NCBI GenBank assembly: GCA_918026815.1
Contig: CAKJVC010000163.1
Coordinates: 62,001-126,000 of the forward strand
Length of the DNA stretch: 64,000 nucleotides
Direction of reading: 5' to 3'
DNA from: Chalara sp. BL73
Taxonomy: Eukaryota; Ascomycota; Leotiomycetes; Helotiales
Shown here: one piece after another, positions 55,364 through 64,000 of the stretch
Layout: every line of letters starts with the position of its first letter
How positions within the stretch are numbered: position 1 is the stretch's first letter
Translations under genes and position numbers: made by a program
The notes under the pieces: model-generated
Databases searched by the model: none
The model's input: only the letters and a program-made list of their open reading frames with translations
Told to the model about the DNA's origin: nothing

Positions 55364-58251
55364 TTATGGTAAAAAACAGCCGCCGGCCAAAAGCAAATTC
55401 ATGCGTGTGAACTTCACCTTGTAGACAGGGGATTTCTTGGTTGGGAAGGCAGACAACTGGTCTGGTGTTATTGTCGTGTCTTTGCCTTTCTTCTTGTGGG
55501 CGCCGACGCCGGCTGTAGCTGGCTGCGTTGCTGCTGCTGTACCTAGAGCATCGTCAGCCAAGCATAAAATAAGTTCACAACGTTAATCACTATACCAGTG
55601 AGTCTAGTAGCATCCGCCTGTCCACCCGTACCAATAACCTCGCCATCAGTGTTCTTCACACCGTCAGCAGAAGCCTCGACGTCCCATAACCGGACTGTGC
55701 CATCTGCGCCACCGGACGCGAGCACTGTTGACTCAACGCTGAAGGAGAGCGACCAGATTCCCCCCTTCCCGTGGCCTCTGCACCGCTTGATTGCTGTTCC
55801 TTTAGCGAGATCCCAAAGGATGATACTCCCACCGTTGTCAGCCGATGCGAGAATCTTACCACTGGGACTACACTCCAGGGCGCTTATGGTATCCGTATGG
55901 CCGCTGAAGACACGGACACATTCTCCTGTCGTCAAGGACCACATACGAACTGTCTTATCAGCGTTATCGCTGGCAGAGAAGATGTATGCGCCATTGGGAT
56001 GCCAGACAACTTGGTTAACGTTGGTATCGTGACCGACCATCATCCGCAGATAAGAGATATGGTCTTGAGCCCAAGCACGTACAGTTTTATCCCAACCACA
56101 GGTTGCGAAGTAGTGTCCAAAAGGACCCCAGCGCACATTCCAGACTGGACCATCGTGGCCTTTGTAAACGATCAGACAGGTCCAGGTCTCTAAAGACCAG
56201 AGACGGACGGTCTTGTCGGAGGAAGAAGAGAGGAGGAGTCTCGGAGCTGTGGAGGGAATGGACTTTTCGTCCGCGCCGTCAGGACCTTCTATGGAAGGTG
56301 AGAATGAGACGCTATAGACAGGGGCAGAGTGGCCGATGAGGCGACGAGAGCTGACTGAATTGATGTCCTTAGTGTTGATTGAGGCAAGGGGCTCGCCATG
56401 TAGATTCCAAACACGTATATAGGATTCTTCAGTACCAACAGCTACCATATTATTGTCGTCCGAGAATTCTATGGAGGTAATAGTGTCAAGGGTGTTGTGG
56501 AAAGTGAAAATGCAAACAGAGACAGCAGGACCGACTCCGCCAGTACGGCCTTCAATCTTGAATCGGTCTCGATGCTCTTTGATCTTCTGAACTTCCATGA
56601 TAACATCACGAGCTCGTGATGGTGGCAGTGGGATATCATTACGACTAGGGCCATCTACGCTATCCTCACGCTTGATATTTAGATCGAATTCCTCAACTAA
56701 GGAAGGTTGACTGAGTGCAGGCGGGTTTCTGGCATCCTCATCCTCAAGAGCAGCACGGACATCCTGGGCCAAGTCATTCTCCATCGCCATAGCGCCAAGC
56801 TTGAGGACAGTATTGTTGTCCATCATATCCTTGTTACTAACGCCTGTAAAGGCTCCTGGAATTCCTTCCAGGAGATCTGCTTCCTCGACATTGCTATGAG
56901 CTTGATTTATGATTGCCTCGAAGCTGTATTGATCTACTGGACCTCTAGCAGTGGTGGCGATGTGACAATATGTGGATAACAGATACAATATAGTGTTTCC
57001 TTGCTCTGGGTTGCTCTCCAAATGCGTGATAAGGTTTGCGTAAGCTGTGCTATTTAGAGGTATACGATATTTTGTGCCCCGATAGAGCTTGGCAGTTTCA
57101 TTTTCCATCACTAGACCATCCAATTAGCGATGACGAGACTCGTTGTGTATTTGAGCATACCATGGGCTGGGCTTCTAATTGTTTCGAGGGTTTGGAGAAC
57201 ATCATGGTGAATGTTGTCAAAATCTGACCCAAAAGCCCTTAAATAATTGCTTGCATCCTGAGGATATCCCTGCAGAACCATTTCTAAGAAGGAGTATATG
57301 AAAACTGGCCATAAAATACGGCGAAGTTCATACTAATGGATGCAGCGCATTAGTCTCTTGTTCTATTCTCAGTAATGAAAGTTGGTTAGCATATTGTAGC
57401 ATACCTTGTAGATATCTAGGCTGGATTCGACCCAAGATTTTAGTAATTTGAATCCTTGACCATACTTTGAGACACCACCAACTCCGTTTGACGGGCCAGC
57501 TGGACCTGCTGCACCTGCCCCATTCGCCGTGGCTGCCGGACCTGCACCGATTGGTCGAGGTGGAATTGGCTTGCCATCTTTGTCAATCGTTTTAGACTCC
57601 TCGCGGAGAGTTTGCTCTGTACGATTGTAACCTTTTTTGAGCAGATATTCAATGACCTAAAATAATTGATGGTTAGCCATAGAAATCCCAGCTAGTACAG
57701 CAGTAGTGGGAAGATTGACAAGCTTGTATGCGAGCGCGTGTTGCTGCCGATTCATTCCCGAGCTCATTTTGGAAACTGAAGCCCGTCTGGCGATGAGACT
57801 GGCATCTGCAATATGACCTTTCACAGCCTCTCAAGCAAACCCGTTTGCTGGGACACAGTGTCGTGCAAATACATGGGCAGTTGTATCAGATTTGAATCGC
57901 AGTGCCTTTGGAAGATGAAGAGAAGTATAACAAGGAACTAAAGCTCTCCTACTTCCGGAGATACTCGGCGATGGAAAGTGAACGATTCTGAGATATGCCT
58001 ATTCCACTTGGTTGAATGCATCTCAAGCGTTTATGGACCCAAATATTGCCTCATATAATCCGATGAAGCATAGCACGTGATCTCAAAAGTACACTTACAA
58101 TCTGATTCAAATTTTGTTGACTTAGAGTCTGTCCTTGGGGAGGAGGTCCCTGGCTTCCCTGGCCTTGTCCTTGGCCTGTCGGGCCTTGATTGTTCGGAGC
58201 GCCTCCAGCAGCTGGAGCATTTCCTCCTCCACCTTGACCTGCCTGCGCCAT
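55364..58251 (-). CDS. TAF5: TFIID/SAGA subunit TAF5, LisH-NTD2-WD40, 756 aa, five exons
   Basis: Minus-strand exons are 58099-58251, 57405-57656, 57161-57332, 55596-57110 and 55364-55542, all GT-AG and in phase (2271 nt). A Gly/Gln-rich head precedes a LisH-like helix ([20 protein letters not shown], about residues 48-67). The TAF5 NTD2 domain starts at about residue 120 ([20 protein letters not shown], then [20 protein letters not shown]). The C-half has about seven WD40 blades ([61 protein letters not shown]). TAF5 scaffolds TFIID and SAGA at promoters. The first intron is 442 bp, far longer than others here. One blade reads [14 protein letters not shown], three residues longer than its neighbours. 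The gene is head-to-head with MED11. Confidence 0.95.
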
Positions 58252-58634
58252 CCGTTCAGCTCCAGGTGTCAAACTTCACAACTTCCAAATCTATCCAAAT
58301 AAACTCATCCCATCAACCAAAGAATTCGCTTAATGACTCGCCGCTTCCTGTCAGTCTTAGCGCGAGTTCAAAGTAGGATTCGAATGCTATCGAGGATGAA
58401 GTAATTGTTTATCGAAGACCATCCAGTTCAGAAGCGATTCACCTTGCTGGGTCAATAAACGCTAGCGGCCGCCCACATATTGTCCGTGCATTTGAGCCTC
58501 AATATCCAAAACGAAGGACAGGACATGAGATGGACCGCGTCCAGCACATGCCAGATTGCAATTTTCTGTTGATGAGCAGGAACTATTGAAATCTCCATTC
58601 CACGAGCTAGGTTCTTAGCATCCGATATATCAAA
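58252..58634. promoter_or_regulatory. Bidirectional promoter between TAF5 and MED11
   Basis: 383 bp between the start codons of two RNA polymerase II general-machinery genes on opposite strands. Both promoters must lie here, so shared control is plausible. A CACGTG site is also present at 58074-58079, inside TAF5 intron 1. Confidence 0.5.
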
Positions 58635-59241
58635 ATGAATCTTGGATCTCCCGCTAAAGCTGACTTTGTACCCTTCACAACCGCGGAGCACATCCAACAG
58701 ATCAATGAGATAGACCAGGTTTGTTCCATCTTCTACGAAAATGGACCATGTCTCTAACTCTTGCAAGCGCGTCACTACTTTACTACAAAGCGTTGGCCAT
58801 GCTCTGAAAATGCTCACCGCATCCAAACTTCAGTCCTCTTCAGCAACAGACGCAAAAGACCGGCGCGAGGAGTTCAGGAATGCTACAAACACCTTTCTCA
58901 AGACGCTTCACGCTGTTGATATCGGATTACAGAGGCAGATCATGAGTCTAGAAGAGGAATCCATCATACCTCCCGAAACGCCAAAAGCCAGAGAAAGGGC
59001 GGCAGGGGCCGGCGTGGACTCGAGTGGACCCGCGGACAAGGAGATTGTGGGAATCAATGACGGCGGCATGGGCAAATTAGATGTTGGTTGGCTCAATAGC
59101 AGGGGCGGAAGAGTTGAGCGGAGCATGGAAGCAGATTTATGGTCAAGCGCAAAGAGCTTTTTGGAGACTGTAGATCTAGAGGGCGGAGTACTCAAGTCTA
59201 AGAGCTCGAAACGGGATGAGGATCATGACATGGATACATAA
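58635..59241 (+). CDS. MED11: Mediator head subunit Med11, 185 aa, two exons
   Basis: Exons 58635-58718 and 58768-59241. The intron (GTTTGT, branch TCTAACTC, GCAAG; 49 bp) is in phase 0. The short head gives FTTAEHIQQINEIDQ, then RVTTLLQSVGHALKMLT, the paired helices that define Med11 and bind Med22 in the Mediator head. Helix LHAVDIGLQRQIMSLEEE follows. The longer, disordered C-part (Gly/Glu/Lys-rich, ending KRDEDHDMDT) is a usual fungal extension; yeast Med11 is about 130 residues. The ATG at 58635 is the first in the frame that splices correctly. Confidence 0.85.
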
Positions 59242-59604
59242 TATCAGTGTAGCCTGGAAATAATTTATGGTTGATGAGCCAGCCATCAATTATCTTCTCT
59301 TGAGACACGTGTATTAATCCTTGTAGATTGGTTTTCTACAATGGACGAGACACATTCCCCGTCTAATCATCAACTTAACGTTGCTTCTGCACAAATTTGA
59401 TACTAAAATTCACCGAATCCCTGCTAGGAATTCGTTTGCGACAATTAACTGCGATGTCGAAAAGCCGTCATCCAGGCCAAGCCAAATTTTATGCTGTGCA
59501 CATGGTCTTGGCATGAGCCACAACCCTGAGGTATCAACAACAGCCTTGCTCTACGATTCCAAAGCTCACTTCATAGGAAGCTATTGCAGCTAACAATACC
59601 AAAA
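59242..59604. other. Intergenic between MED11 and VPS5
   Basis: 0.36 kb, head to tail. No extra gene; it holds the MED11 terminator and VPS5 promoter. Confidence 0.4.
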
Positions 59605-61621
59605 ATGGATATAGAGGGAGATGGAGACTCGCCTTGGGGTGGTATGTCAATTGACTACTTTCGCCATTAGAAACAGACTAGATGCTAATTGATATTTTGT
59701 TCTAGATGTTCCGTCGCAGGCACCTGTCAAATCACCCAAGGAGGAAGACACGCCAGTATTCGGAGGAACTTCAGGTCAGTCACCAAATAGTAATACAGCT
59801 CTTCAATTAACTTCGGCAGAATCATCTGATAACTTGAAGCCCACACCATCCATCGATACCTCTGCGGCCTCACAATCTATCAAGTCGCCAACAACAAGGC
59901 ATCCACGAACACCACGGCGTCCAGGACAGAATATAGCGCGCCTTGAAGCTCTAGATGACTCTTTAGGCCCATTAGGACCACTAGGTGACAATGCGCCAGC
60001 TGCGGTAGTCGACCAGCCTCCAGCGCCTCCGCAAAAAGAGCAAATATTAGCCTTGCGTCAAGCCACGTCTTCTATAAGCAGTCCGATATCGAGGAGCATG
60101 CTTGACTCGGTGGATCTGAATGATGATGTGGAACGAAATCCTGGACCTCGGATACCCCCTCCGGTGCAACCTTCGCAGGGAACTCCAGTTCGGAGGGACA
60201 CCCAACCAAGTGTGAGCATTGAACAAGCAGCAAAACCCAGCTTTGATATCACTGTGGGAGACCCCCATAAAGTTGGCGATCTGACGAGTTCACATATTGT
60301 TTATTTAGTGAAGACTAAGGTAATAGCGATTTCGTTCGTGATAATATGATGAATGCTAATATTCAACAGACCTCCTCTAAAGCTTATCGTCAACCTGAAT
60401 TTGCTGTAACAAGAAGATATAGAGATTTCTTATGGCTTTACAATTCGTTGCATGGAAGCAACCCAGGGGTTGTCGTTCCTCCGCCTCCGGAAAAACAAGC
60501 CGTGGGACGATTCGATACGAACTTTGTGGAGTCTCGTCGGGCGGCTCTAGAAAGAATGCTCAACAAAATCGCTGCTCATCCTACTCTCCAACACGACGGA
60601 GACCTAAAGTTATTCCTTGAAAGCGAGGCATTCAATGTAGATGTCAAGCACAAGGAGCGTAAGGAACCTGGTCTTGGCGAAAGCAAGGGCATGTTCAGCG
60701 GTCTTGGTCTCTCTGTTGGTGGAGGAGGAAAGTTTGTAGAACAGGATGAGGTGAGTTAATGGCTCCAAACAACTTATACTATATATTGATCTCTTCAGTG
60801 GTTCCATGAACGACGTGTTTATCTTGATGCATTGGAGAACCAACTCAAGGCTCTGCTAAAGGCCATGGATACTGTAGTTACACAGCGGAAGGGCCTTTCA
60901 GAAGCTGCGGGAGATTTTTCCGCTTCTCTACACTCCCTTTCCACTGTTGAGCTTTCGGCATCCTTATCCGGTCCGCTCGAGAGTTTATCGGATCTCCAAA
61001 TCCGTATCAGGGAGCTGTATGATCGACAGGCGCAACAAGATGTGTTAACCTTAGGGATCACAATCGACGAGTACATCCGCCTTATTGGCAGTATAAAGTT
61101 GGCATTTGGTCAACGCCAAAAGGCATACCACTCATGGCATGCAGCTGAGTCTGAGATGCAAAAGCGCAAAGGAACTCAAGATAAACTTCTGCGTCAAGGA
61201 AAAACACAACAAGATCGTTTGGTGCAAATGAATGCCGATGTGGCCGATGCTGAGCGCAAAGTTCATCAAGCTAGATTATTATTCGAGGATATGGGCCGAT
61301 TGATGAAAGCGGAACTTGAGAGATTTGAGAGAGAGAAGGTCGAGGACTTCAAGAGTGCGGTTGAGACGTTCTTGGAGAGTGCAGTGGAGGCACAAAAAGA
61401 GGTCAGTCGAGTATCATGACCTTGTTTCTCGGATTACTAACTCCCAGTAGCTGATTGAACTTTGGGAAACGTTCCTAATGCAGCTTGATGCTGAAGAAAA
61501 TGAGGATGTCTTTTACAAACCACCAGTCGAGCCAGCAGCACGTTCACCCCTCAGAACACCCACCGACAGACCGACAGATTCCCAAGGCACTTCTGTGACA
61601 GCGACCGATGATGAAGATTAA
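59605..61621 (+). CDS. VPS5: Sorting nexin Vps5 (retromer, SNX1-like), 601 aa, five exons
   Basis: Exons 59605-59641, 59706-60319, 60370-60750, 60799-61401, 61451-61621, all GT-AG and in phase (1806 nt). The N-terminal about 170 residues are Ser/Pro-rich and disordered. The PX domain (about 177-310) has PSFDITVGDPHKVGDLTSSH, then FAVTRRYRDFLWLYNSLH with the RRYRDF signature that binds PtdIns3P. The BAR domain follows (about 333-550: FHERRVYLDALENQLKALLK, AFGQRQKAYHSWHAAES). The C-terminus is acidic. With Vps17 it forms the membrane-bending half of retromer, recycling receptors from endosome to Golgi. A 45-bp in-frame GTCAGT...GGCAG segment (59775-59819) inside exon 2 could be an optional intron. 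Confidence 0.93.
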
Positions 61622-61874
61622 TAATGAGTGGGGCAGTTCTTAAAGATCCAGCGGATTTTGGACCAGTCTATATATGATGGCCTGAATGTAGTATTTGTAC
61701 ATAGATAATCCATTTTTTCGAACTCCTGCCATGCACCACCCTCCTTGTCTTATGTCATTCTTCCAGGATTCGTACACTATCTATACAAGCATCCATACAA
61801 TTCATGGAAATACTTCATCAGGTATTCCTCTGTCCGAAACAAATCCCCAATTCCCCTGCGACGAGCTCACAGCT

Positions 61875-62414
61875 CTACTTCTTCGCAGCTCGCCTCTGAC
61901 TCCGACTCAACGTCGCAACCTTAATCAGCTTCCCGTCTGCCCCTTTAACAGTAACCATCTCCTCTGTGCCATCTCTCTCCGTCGTCTCTGCCTCCTCCGT
62001 CGCCTGCGATCTCGCCTTTCCACTAATCAAATCTATTAGGCTATCTTCCTGCCCCTTCTTCTCCCCCCCTTCCTCCCCATCCTGCGCATCCATATCCCAT
62101 CCTCTACCAAACCTCTGTCTAAAAGCCCTTAATCGTCCAGCTTCATCCTGCTCAACATTCCGTAAGGAGCTAAGAGAGGGCTGCCAGAGAGCTGAATTTC
62201 GGGTGTCCTTTGTGCTGCGGTAGACAGGTAATGGAGAGGTGGAGCGTGTGAGGTATGTTGAGCCGTCTGAGAGCGTGACGAGCTGGGTGAATGTGTAGGG
62301 CCGATGCGGACGGCGCAATAGGGAGGCGTGTCTTATTTGCTGCGTCGTGCATTGGGATATTGAAGATGAAGGAGGCGACGCTCGCCGTAGAGTGCTGCTA
62401 GGTAATTTGGACAT
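61875..62414 (-). CDS. MRPL36: Mitochondrial ribosomal protein bL31m, 179 aa
   Basis: A single exon, ATG 62414 to stop 61875. The Ser/Arg-rich N-terminus (MSKLPSSTLRRASPP) fits a mitochondrial presequence. The core has RPYTFTQLVTLSDGSTYLTR, TKDTRNSALWQPS and LRNVEQDEAGRLRAFRQRFG, the pattern of fungal mitochondrial bL31 (yeast Mrpl36). The C-terminus is a charged extension (EEGGEKKGQED, ending RSQRRAAKK). It is a component of the large subunit of the mitochondrial ribosome. It is head-to-head with the flavin-reductase-like gene, only 160 bp apart, and that protein also starts like a mitochondrial precursor. Confidence 0.88.
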   Translation of the reverse strand: MSKLPSSTLRRASPPSSSISQCTTQQIRHASLLRRPHRPYTFTQLVTLSDGSTYLTRSTSPLPVYRSTKDTRNSALWQPSLSSLRNVEQDEAGRLRAFRQRFGRGWDMDAQDGEEGGEKKGQEDSLIDLISGKARSQATEEAETTERDGTEEMVTVKGADGKLIKVATLSRSQRRAAKK

Positions 62415-62574
62415 TGTCTTGAGTATATGGTGTTAGCATTGAAGACCCGTGGTTAGACGTTAATTTTTGTAGGGCGATGGACAGGGATATTCAATGTGGA
62501 GATCGCAAGGCTTCAGCCTCAGGAAACGAACGACAACAAGTTTTCAATATTGGGGAGCTCGAGGTTTCGAAGCC
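62415..62574. promoter_or_regulatory. Short bidirectional promoter, bL31m / flavin-reductase-like gene
   Basis: 160 bp between opposite start codons (62414 and 62575). The spacer is short enough that the two transcripts probably share regulatory sites. The distance assumes the ATG at 62575 is right. Confidence 0.4.
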
Positions 62575-64000
62575 ATGGCATATCACAATGGTGCCAGGAC
62601 GGTGGCTAGGAGGGAGTCTGCTGCGGCATTGGGATTCTACTCCATATTTTACCAATTAACGGCCCCTACCTGCCTTGCTAAAGGTCCTTGCTCTGCCACC
62701 ATAACTAATTTACATGCTAATTCTACGATTGCAGGAGTCTCAAGAAAGCTTCATACCATAGCTCGCAGACCTCGTTCATATACTCACCGGTCGCAAGTCT
62801 TGCCCTCGCGGCAAGCACCATTTATCACCAGCTGGTGGCATCCAAAAACGCCTGTCACGGAAGAGATTCTGGACGAAAATGAGGTTCGGGATGGCTCACC
62901 AATGGACGGGTCGAATAAGGCAGATGGAACGGTTAATTCTACATCTTCGGATGTAGTTAGAAAAACGGAAGAGCTTATTATGCCAGAACAAGCTAAGCTT
63001 GCTCTTTCAGATAGCGACAAGGGATTGCTGGAGCCAACTGGAGAAAAATCAACGAAGGGATTAATCTGGCCCTTACGTCTAATATCCTCGCAGAGCAATA
63101 GGCCGGGAACTAAGTGGTCATTGAGGCAGCCAGTGGTAGAGCGAATTATCGAAAAGGAGCCTTCTGGCTCTCCTACCGTAGTTACTGAGGACCTACGGGC
63201 ATTGATGCGCAGGCAAACTGCTCCCGTGGTCGTTCTAACGACAAATCTCGATAAGTCTCTTATCTTTTCGGAAAGCGCCCCTGTAACCTCCGGCACCGAT
63301 AATCTAACCAGGGGATCAAGGATTGTTCCTGTTGGCATGACGCTATCATCATTCACAACTCTGTCCCTCTCTCCAGAACCGCTTATATCATTCAATATCA
63401 AATCCGATCTAACGAATCCAAGCAAGACGTTGCTTGCCTTGGAGCGAAATAGAAGCTTTCTCATACATTTTCTTACCGACACTTTAGAGGGCATGCATAT
63501 CGCAGAACTCTTTTCAGCCGGAAATGGTGGCTATTTCGGTCCAGATTTAAAGGGCATCAGTGGTATATATGGTGTCGACCAAGTACGAGCTGGTGCAGCT
63601 AGGAAGGTTTTACCGAATCTATGTGGCGATGGTATTCAAGGCACACTGGCATGTGAGATATTGTCAGGTGGGATAGGGCAACCAGGAACGGATTTAACTC
63701 AGCCTTTCCCACCATATTCATGGGGACACACTATAGCCCGTGAAGTCGGAGCGAATTTTACTTACTGGGGATATACCATCCCCACTGATGCTTATTTCTA
63801 TCCACAGGATCGTACCCAGAAAGCATTTGTACTCCCGTGCCAGAAAATTAAAATCCGGCCAGAGTTTCCGGGCCCTCACACGTTGCTCGGCGTCGATGTG
63901 CCGGATGGGACGCCAGTTCCGGCAGGAACGATTGAACTGCCTAAGCAGTTCCGCGTCCCCGTAATCAAAATCGAAGCCGGCGCTCTAATTTGGAAGTGTT
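62575..64000 (+). CDS. Flavin-reductase-like domain protein, mitochondrial-type N-terminus (3' end cut by the window)
   Basis: The frame is open from ATG 62575 to the right edge, 475 codons so far. The N-terminus (MAYHNGARTVARRESAAALG, then VSRKLHTIARRPRS) is rich in Arg with few acids, like a mitochondrial presequence. After a variable linker the FMN-binding flavin-reductase domain starts about residue 205 (LRALMRRQTAPVVVLTTN) and has RIVPVGMTLSSFTTLSLSPE, then SFLIHFLTDTLEGMHIAELF. Beyond it is a further domain (WGHTIAREVGANFTYWGYTI, then RVPVIKIEAGALIWK). A 51-bp in-frame GTCCTT...TTGCAG segment (62684-62734) with a GCTAATTC branch site may be an intron. Substrate and partner are unknown. 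Confidence 0.75.
   Translation, partial: MAYHNGARTVARRESAAALGFYSIFYQLTAPTCLAKGPCSATITNLHANSTIAGVSRKLHTIARRPRSYTHRSQVLPSRQAPFITSWWHPKTPVTEEILDENEVRDGSPMDGSNKADGTVNSTSSDVVRKTEELIMPEQAKLALSDSDKGLLEPTGEKSTKGLIWPLRLISSQSNRPGTKWSLRQPVVERIIEKEPSGSPTVVTEDLRALMRRQTAPVVVLTTNLDKSLIFSESAPVTSGTDNLTRGSRIVPVGMTLSSFTTLSLSPEPLISFNIKSDLTNPSKTLLALERNRSFLIHFLTDTLEGMHIAELFSAGNGGYFGPDLKGISGIYGVDQVRAGAARKVLPNLCGDGIQGTLACEILSGGIGQPGTDLTQPFPPYSWGHTIAREVGANFTYWGYTIPTDAYFYPQDRTQKAFVLPCQKIKIRPEFPGPHTLLGVDVPDGTPVPAGTIELPKQFRVPVIKIEAGALIWKC

Noticed and set aside
55598..56339. Long plus-strand frames opposite TAF5
   Set aside because: Shadows of the WD40 coding strand; the minus-strand protein is unmistakable.
58452..58826. 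124-codon minus-strand frame over MED11
   Set aside because: Antisense to the first MED11 exon and intron; no motif.
62784..63494. 236-codon minus-strand frame
   Set aside because: Antisense shadow of the flavin-reductase-like gene, whose plus-strand frame has clear family motifs.
1..64000. tRNA genes, rRNA, CRISPR arrays, transposons with terminal repeats
   Set aside because: I looked for B-box-like motifs, direct or inverted terminal repeats and regularly spaced repeats by eye and found none convincing; a covariance-model scan would be decisive.

Overview
The window is nuclear DNA of a filamentous ascomycete (Pezizomycotina). Genes carry short GT-AG introns, mostly 44-75 bp. Families such as HET-domain proteins, fungal CorA-like channels, Mn-type CDF carriers, secreted intradiol dioxygenases and F-box proteins sit beside single-copy eukaryotic housekeeping genes (POB3, TAF5, MED11, VPS5, mitochondrial bL31). 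A Leotiomycete is possible, but I cannot prove the class from sequence alone. Exon models were built by hand from frame, splice-site and branch-site agreement. No searches were run, and family names come from motif recognition.

Layout: 0.4-2.1 kb CorA-like transporter (+). 3.4-4.3 kb small cytosolic protein (-) with a possible alternative last exon. 5.3-10.0 kb ABCC-type ABC transporter (-) that appears to carry a one-base frameshift. 10.6-12.3 kb mitochondrial FAD-dependent D-lactate dehydrogenase (-). 12.3-22.0 kb is gene-poor and holds one low-complexity 341-aa protein gene (-). 22.0-23.4 kb CDF cation carrier (+). 24.1-26.1 kb HET-domain gene (+), followed by a decayed gene and a 15-base G run. 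28.5-29.9 kb coiled-coil protein (-), divergent from an HSPA12-like Hsp70 ATPase (+, 30.5-32.7 kb). 33.2-35.1 kb POB3 (-). 35.8-36.1 kb small conserved-looking protein (-). 37.7-40.2 kb ten-exon TPR protein (+). 41-43.8 kb very small membrane proteins and a 393-aa protein with an STAND/NLR-like fungal N-terminal region (-). 44.6-49.5 kb a 1595-aa degenerate-ankyrin protein with a coiled-coil tail (+). 50.0-51.1 kb secreted intradiol dioxygenase (+). 51.9-52.1 kb candidate tiny secreted protein. 53.0-54.6 kb F-box protein (+). 55.4-61.6 kb TAF5 (-), MED11 (+) and VPS5 (+). 61.9 kb to the right edge: bL31m (-), divergent from a flavin-reductase-like gene (+) that runs off the window.

The right third is a compact housekeeping block with two close head-to-head promoters (TAF5/MED11 and bL31m/flavin reductase). 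The middle and left contain accessory genes: HET, Hsp70-like, ankyrin/NLR-like, small secreted and membrane proteins, and gene relics. The most system-like arrangements are the divergent pair of N-domain protein plus giant ankyrin protein, which resembles a split NLR (inference), and the divergent coiled-coil/Hsp70-like pair. At least four loci show single-base frame breaks. These are either pseudogenes or residual assembly errors, and raw reads would decide.
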